From Hemicentrotus pulcherrimus (taxonomy: Eukaryota; Echinodermata; Echinoidea; Camarodonta; Strongylocentrotidae): a stretch of DNA of 42,407 nucleotides. The position numbers and the translations under genes were made by a program. Below the pieces are notes generated by a model, which worked only from the letters and a program-made list of their open reading frames with translations, did not search any database and was not told where the DNA came from. The stretch spans positions 167,959 to 210,365 of the forward strand of contig BEXV01000527.1 of the NCBI GenBank assembly GCA_003118195.1, in the 5' to 3' direction. Positions 36,655-42,407 of the stretch are shown here, piece by piece. How positions within the stretch are numbered: position 1 is the stretch's first letter; each line of letters starts with the position of its first letter.

Positions 36655-36721
36655 TGTTTCTCTTTCTCTCTCTTTCTCTTTCTCTCTTTCTCTCTCCCTA
36701 TTTCTCTATTTCTCTCATCAG
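36655..36721 (+). other. CT-repeat polypyrimidine tract serving as a 3' splice site
   Basis: About 60 bases of (CT)n/(CTTT)n end in CATCAG directly before the first exon of the unidentified gene. A microsatellite therefore forms the polypyrimidine tract, and its length could affect splicing. Confidence 0.6.
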
Positions 36722-39700
36722 CTTGCCGGACCAGCGACGAGAAATTACGATGGCGGTCACAAGATGTCTTCGCAAAAACGCAAGGTGAGTTTGTGTGCGT
36801 TAGCGGGAAAGGGGCAGGGGACTCAGGAGAAATATCTAATATTTCTGCAAATAATCATTAAACGATTAAGTTAAGTAGTGGTCATGAGATTGCATTGTGA
36901 AAGATACTCAATAAGTGTTGGAAAAGTTGATAATGAGTACACTGTACGTATAAAATGCTTGTGTTTGGAAAGATTTTGGAATTATAATAGAAATATGATG
37001 AATAAGGTGAAAAGTTTCTGACTAGTATTGGGGTATATGTACACACTTAGCTCGATCGCAACTATTTTCAAAAACTCGGGGTCAATTCCAATACGTACCC
37101 TGTCATTATTTTATGTTCCATAGAAATAAAGCACGGATTACGTAGAATATAAATGTAATATTCGCACAATTATGATCGTGTTACATTTGGCAGGAAAATA
37201 AAGTCCGAAAGTTTAAAATTACCCACACAAACACACACACACGCACACACGCACACACGCACACACACATACACACGCACACATAAAACAGAACGTGAAA
37301 GCTCACATAATTTTCACCTATAATACCAGTGCTTAACCTTCCCTTTAACCAATTTACTTCTGTCCCTAACTTCCCTCCCCCTACCATCACAGGGATGAGA
37401 GTTTGAAGAGTGTGCCTGTGTGCACGTATGTGTGTCACAGACAAAGGTCACTGTCGTATTACGGTCTGCTAAATGCGATCAAGTGCATGTAGGGGGGAAG
37501 TTTTGTGGTCATTGGCGACCTATATCACCAGGCATCCTTACCTCCCGGCGCGTCTTCGCGGACTTCTATCTCATTCCGTACTCTTGAGGGACACTTGTCA
37601 CTATACTGAGGTGATAACAGTGATAACGAATTGATTTATTCCAACTATCAAATATCGGTTTGATAAATCAGCTGGTTGCTGGGGGCCGTGATTTGAATAG
37701 TCGACGTTCGCTAGGTCAGTGTGCTATGCTATGTGCTATGATGAGAAAATAGCTGCAGGTTCCCGTTGCAGTTTGGACCAAAATTTCTTGCGACATGTGT
37801 TTTTAGTCCCACATACACATGTCTGTGTGCAGTGCTCATGACTTTTAGCAAGAATAGGTACATTTTTTATTTTTTTAAATAGCAATTCTTAGGAATTAGT
37901 ATCACCTTTCCAAATTGCTTCCAGCATATTTCAAAATTCGATTGAACTCAGTTTTATCTTAAAACTAATGCGGCAAAAAGGTGCCTAGTCAAAAATAACG
38001 GTTTTAGACATGGTTCCTTCTTCATGATTTAAAAAAGATGATAAAATGGTTTAAGAGTTATGGCAGATCTGAGGACGGAAAGGGAATCAGGCATTGTCTC
38101 TTTGAATTTTGAAAAAAATAATATAATCTACGATTTAGATAGAGCTACGGTGATCATGAGTGGAACGATTATCAATAAAGAACAAATAAAACACACACAC
38201 ACGCACACACACAAAGAAACCAGACTAGAGCTCACAATGATGAGATGACATGTTTAGCAGTGTCGTGTTTTTTTACATACTAAACGATCGTACCATGGTC
38301 CTTACACATTTGTGTTAGGTTGACCCTAATCCCATGGGGGGGGGGGCCTTTTAGGCTCTCCCTGTCGTTTTTGTTTGCAGTGCATCTAGACCGATTAAAA
38401 TTTCACGTTGAAACTTCATGACTTTTTTCTATCAAGTTTCCCGCATATTTTGATATAAAATTCACCCCGGTCGGACATGTAGAATTGATTTTAGAGGTCG
38501 ATAATCGCTTGACCGTCACAAACAAACTGCAGATTTTGTACACGTTTCTATGTGATTCATACATCCAATGCCATGTAAACTCCAGATCTGTTATAAATGT
38601 TACATTGAATTATAATTTTCATTATATTTTTGTTATAATTACATTTCAAACACTTCAGAGACAAATTCTTCTAAAATAAACAAAAACAAAAACAAATCAA
38701 AACAATAAAATACATAAGATAATCTTTTTCGTTGGGTATATCTGGAAATACTAATATGCATATTTGCATAATTTATGCAAATTAGTGATATATGTATATT
38801 ACTATCAAAACATGGATATGAATGAACTACATCATTTGAAAGTATTTTTACAGAAAACCTGAATAAATCCTGTCATTTCTCCTGATTTCAGATGATAATC
38901 CCAATTTTTTACCAAAATTCGTCAATTTTTTTTTTTATTCTACCCAACTTGTTTTACGACTGTGCCAATTTTCAAGTCAATTGGTCCATTATTTGCCGAG
39001 ATCCAATGTACTCAAGTGATCAAAATAACCCAATTGGATTAGGGTTGATGGTCCTACCGTCTCACTGTTGCTTGAAAATGTGCACTTTGGGGTATTATGG
39101 TTACAATGCCCCGTCGTGCAATTGAATGAATACAAGCTTTTTTATGCGCAAATCGTATCGCATTTTAAAACAAAAAAATCTTAACTTAGAGCATTAGAAG
39201 GCACCTATCCATTCAACTAGTAGGCACGGCTCCCAATACATCTTTTGAAGAAGAAACCATACAAACAAACGAACAAAAATAAATGAATGCGCAATTCCCG
39301 AAGGTGATCTAAATAGTGTAACCTCGTCTTGCATGCAGTTGACCGAAACTGTATGGCAATAATTATGCTGCTGATAGAAGTCTTGGGACATCGTTAGGGT
39401 GAAAATACAGTTCAACCGGCATTTTCCAAGTTTCTCCACTTTGACTTAAATATAGCAGTGCAAAATACAGTTTTCAAGTCATTTCAAATAAATTAGGCGC
39501 TTACCTCATTAACATTTTCATGTGTAATTTTAAAACCTAATGTAACACAAAATGGACACACATTTTAATAACCAAACTGCTCGTTTCGTTCGTTGTCGCC
39601 TAATTAACTTTTATCTCATTCATAAAGCTATAATGTTAAATCACCTTTAAATGTTATAATGAAAGGCAGGCTATCCTTCTGATTTAATATTACATGCGGT

Positions 39701-40992
39701 TTCTGATTTAGATCACTATTTTAAAAGCAAATGCCAGATGTATAACACATGGATTGCCTGGCATTATGTCAAGTGGTTTAGGTTCTTTGTTATTGACGTG
39801 TTCTCGATCGATGATATTCGATGAGCTTTCGAAGTCAAATTCCTATCCCATCGATTGTTTATAACATCAGTGGTGTTGGAACTAGCTAGCTGCTTCTTGA
39901 ACCACCTTGGACTCGATTTTCACTCCAAATGAACAACAAACATCACTCTAGAAAGGAATGAGAATCAGAAATCATAGCTGTGGACTTACGATGGCGTTAA
40001 TTGAACATATTAGAGATACATGCTTGATTAGGACAATGGAAAGAAGAATGAGCGAGGGGAAACTAAAGAGCATCTCTACGTTTAATTTCGATTTATGTTC
40101 ATACGCTGATCGCTATAGATGTTTATCTTATCTTAATCTGGAATTGCCCGTAAGTGCATATGAACTATACTTTTCATCATAATATATCCAGCAGAATCTT
40201 ACAGGTTGTCGATGTTTACCTGGCATATAATTATAATCTCGAAAGGTGATATTTCATCATCAGATTTCATATCAAATTTCATTTCAAATTGATTAAAAAC
40301 GTTCATTTACCCATTTTCTTTTACAGCGTGACAAAGCTCAAGAACAGTTGCGAACTAGAATGCGACAACGGATAAACGGTAAGCTTCCCCAAGTTGTTGT
40401 CAATGTCTGTAGTAAGAATACATCTCATCAGTATTATATACATAATGAAGCTACCATTTCCAATGCCTATACTTAAAAATTCAGGGATCAGATTTGACCT
40501 TTTCTTGTCATCATGTGTGTCAACAAAAAGTTTTGAAACAGTACCGAGGTGAAATTAACCCCCGACCAAATTGTTTCAATACATTGAAAACAATATTGTG
40601 AAAATAATTCAGTACAGAGAAAACCTATGCACGTAAAGTGTTTTCTCGTACCAACCACAAACAGAGCCTCAATTTTATTTTATTTGCTTTAGAGGAAATG
40701 TAAGATATCCCCCCCTAAATTGCGAATAGTTTTAACTATCTGTTTCGATGATCTAATCATTCCTAAATATACAAAGGGTTTTATTTCTACCCTATATCTC
40801 AGTTCACGAGTCCCCTTTTATATCTAAATAACTCTGCATTTCTACAGGGAATGGTAACTCATCTACCCTGATCCACAGCAAGAGAAGCAGTTCAATCCTG
40901 GAAGGAAGTGGGGATACCAGTCTTTCACCCAGGATGAAGCATTCGTCCTCCATGGAAGTTACCCCTAGGGATCTTCAAGGAAATAATTTCTG
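36722..40992 (+). CDS. Unidentified gene, N-terminal part: join(36722..36784,40327..40378,40848..40992), continues beyond window
   Basis: Three short exons share one continuous frame. Exon a (63 bases) has acceptor TTTCTCTCATCAG and donor AAG|GTGAGT. Exon b (52 bases) has TTTTCTTTTACAG and CG|GTAAGC. Exon c (145 bases) has TGCATTTCTACAG and TG|GTAGGT. For b and c only one frame is open, and those frames agree in phase. An ATG at 36764 with A at -3 may be the start, giving MSSQKRKRDKAQEQ and on; the frame is also open upstream to the acceptor, so it could be an internal Met. The product is strongly basic for about 25 residues (KRKRDK, RTRMRQR). A Ser-rich, low-complexity stretch follows, with possible phosphorylation sites (KRSSS, TSLSP, MKHSSS). 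This resembles the cytosolic tail of a channel, transporter or signalling protein. I do not recognise the family. The main body lies to the right. Confidence 0.65.
36785..40326 (+). other. Long intron of the unidentified gene (3542 bp)
   Basis: Phase-0 intron from GTGAGT to TTTTACAG. It holds an (AC)n tract at about 37224-37283, a shorter (AC)n tract near 38193-38212, poly-G runs at about 36277-36286 (just outside) and 38337-38346, and an octamer-rich cluster near 38758. Repeat-like AT-rich sequence continues to about 39130. An additional exon with a length divisible by three could be hidden here. Confidence 0.5.
38758..38783. promoter_or_regulatory. Cluster of POU/octamer motifs, palindromic
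   Basis: ATTTGCAT at 38762-38769 and ATGCAAAT at 38775-38782 face each other across five bases, and an ATGCAT overlaps the left side (from 38758). Each octamer is the classical POU-factor site. Similar ATGCAAATAAGGTCAT text occurs in the inverted repeats at 22.3 and 23.2 kb, so the motif may come with a repeat family instead of being selected. Confidence 0.3.
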
Positions 40993-40999
40993 GTAGGTT

Positions 41000-42407
41000 T
41001 GATAATTACATTTCTCACTCATCATTATGATTAACAAGAAACGCCAATGTAAAGGAGTGTAAATAAGGTATGGTTTTATGGCACATGCTCCAGCGACAAT
41101 ATATAGCTCCGTGCTTATTAGCTCTACACCCACCAAATTCTTATCTCCAACCATAAACTACACTCTATACCTAACCCTAAACTCAACCCTGAACTTAAGC
41201 ATGAAACACAATTTCAACCCTTACCCACATATCCTTGACGAAATAAACATGATGAATTATTGGTGTGTCAGATCACCGTACGATATGACAACCACACTCA
41301 ATGTTTTAAATCGGTAAATCCATTGATTGTTAATTTGTTGTTAAAGTTCTACCCTTGGTGGCAAATTAAAACCAGAGGAAATGTTTTGCCATACTTTTAG
41401 GCGTAAAGCTGGGACATTTAGTCCATACCCTAATGGAAGAGTGTGTCTTTTCATGCCTTTAGTAATTCATTCATAAAAGGGCATGATCGATGGTACATCA
41501 CTACATGTAACTATCTCAAAGAAGAATATATTAATAATTAAAGACCTTCTCCGATGAAAATACAACTATACATCAATGGAAAGCTGATTATACGTAGGAT
41601 ACGAACACATACGGATAAAACTTATGCTTCACTTCGTTATTGAACAATAAGCAGATAAAGAGTCCATTTTCAGCCCCCTCTGAATTAGGGGTAAACAGAT
41701 GACAAATAAACCGCTAACGTGATGACGTCACCCTATGTAGAGCAGCCAGGTCGATTGTACGTATGTCGCAGCCGCACTGCCATGCAAATAACAATTGTGG
41801 GCGAGTAATAGTTTGAGAAATTTTGCGAAAGTTTATGAAAGTTTTGAATCGTTTTGAATTCTACAACTGAGAATGTATACTATTATGTAAATCTATTAGA
41901 AATGAATTATCTTTAAAATAGTTTCATAAATCGGGGTAAAATAAAAATGTTCCAACTGTAAAAGCGACAGTGTATTTCTTTGAATGTATGTGTTTTTATA
42001 AAGGTTCCATGGTCATCATTATCTGAAAATTAAAGGGGGTGAATTTGATAATACATGTAGTAGGGTTTTCAAAAGTCCGTTAATAGGTATACGTATAGTA
42101 ACAGTAGACTATAGATCTATAATATCGCTCGCCCTGAGTACACATGTACCACAATACCATGTCTTTGCAGTACTACAGTACCCAGGTGCAAGATCTTATG
42201 TGTTCCGACAGGAGGTGTACGTATCCGGATAAAACGCATTAGATTTTGAAGAAGTTTACAAGTTTCATTTCACAAATCATTTAAGAATTATATTTGACAA
42301 TAATTACACATTTTAGTGATGGTCGTTGCCATTAAATAAACATATTTTGTTTAATCCAAAGGAAAAAGAGTGTCCGGACACACGACCCCCCCCATATACA
42401 GGAATTG
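41000..42407. other. Downstream intron of the unidentified gene, no firm exon
   Basis: After the exon c donor the sequence is AT-rich with no exon I can call firmly. A possible phase-compatible exon starts at 41401 after CATACTTTTAG (WRKAGTFSPYPNGRV and on), but its donor is weak. The window ends within non-coding sequence after a poly-C run at about 42386-42392. Confidence 0.35.
41723..41789. promoter_or_regulatory. Palindromic CRE and octamer, candidate intronic element
   Basis: TGACGTCA at 41723-41730 is a full cAMP-response element. ATGCAAAT at 41782-41789 is a full octamer. They lie 51 bases apart in a locally GC-richer segment inside the presumed intron of the unidentified gene. Function is inferred from motif identity only. 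Confidence 0.3.

Noticed and set aside
36634..36861. 75-residue frame overlapping the first exon of the unidentified gene
   Set aside because: It reads the exon in a frame that does not continue into the next exon; it includes a CT microsatellite and runs past a strong donor.
1..42407. tRNA, rRNA, CRISPR or prokaryotic operon signatures
   Set aside because: I saw no convincing T-loop/anticodon arrangement, rRNA text or spaced repeat array; gene layout and splice sites are eukaryotic. A covariance-model search would be needed to exclude small RNA genes.

Overview
This is eukaryotic, AT-rich, gene-poor genomic DNA with long introns, many AG/CT and AC microsatellites and scattered inverted repeats. 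The one gene I recognise with confidence encodes a thyrotropin-releasing-hormone (TRH)-type neuropeptide precursor. Its repeated peptide core (Gln-Tyr-Pro-Gly-Gly followed by Lys-Arg) is the form known from sea urchins; starfish TRH-type peptides have a different core. I therefore read the window as sea urchin, probably Strongylocentrotus or a relative. The species is an inference.

Layout. From 1 to about 12.7 kb I see no gene. This stretch holds microsatellites, a probable MITE with GGGCCCC ends (5.87-6.0 kb), a CpG-richer repeat-like block (7.16-7.6 kb), a near-perfect 95-bp inverted repeat followed at once by a perfect 22-bp hairpin (8.49-8.79 kb), and another fold-back repeat (9.0-9.2 kb). 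From 12.7 to 15.8 kb lies the TRH-type gene on the + strand. A signal-peptide exon (12814-12934) joins in phase across a 1.84-kb intron to one large exon (14772-15619) that carries all the peptide copies, giving a 322-residue precursor. From 16 to 24 kb there is a 34-bp minisatellite (17.1-17.3 kb), long AG tracts (18.9-19.2 kb), a pair of ~105-bp inverted repeats (22.2/23.2 kb) and a frameshifted 3' end of a non-LTR retrotransposon (23.3-23.7 kb) running into an AG tract. A CpG-rich segment with an RFX-type X-box sits at 24.0-24.45 kb. The region from 24.5 to 36.6 kb is mostly unexplained; it contains a 157-base gap, a perfect 55-bp AT-rich palindrome (31.2 kb) and a diverged direct duplication (35.06-35.46 kb).

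From 36.7 kb rightward, three small exons with strong splice sites and matching phases form the start or an early part of a second + strand gene that runs out of the window. Its basic, then serine-rich protein segment is not one I recognise.

The TRH precursor would enter the secretory pathway and be cut at dibasic sites. Glutaminyl cyclisation and C-terminal amidation should then give 16 short pGlu-X-Pro-Gly/Ala-amide peptides of five kinds, plus several non-amidated products. The two genes show no sign of functional linkage.
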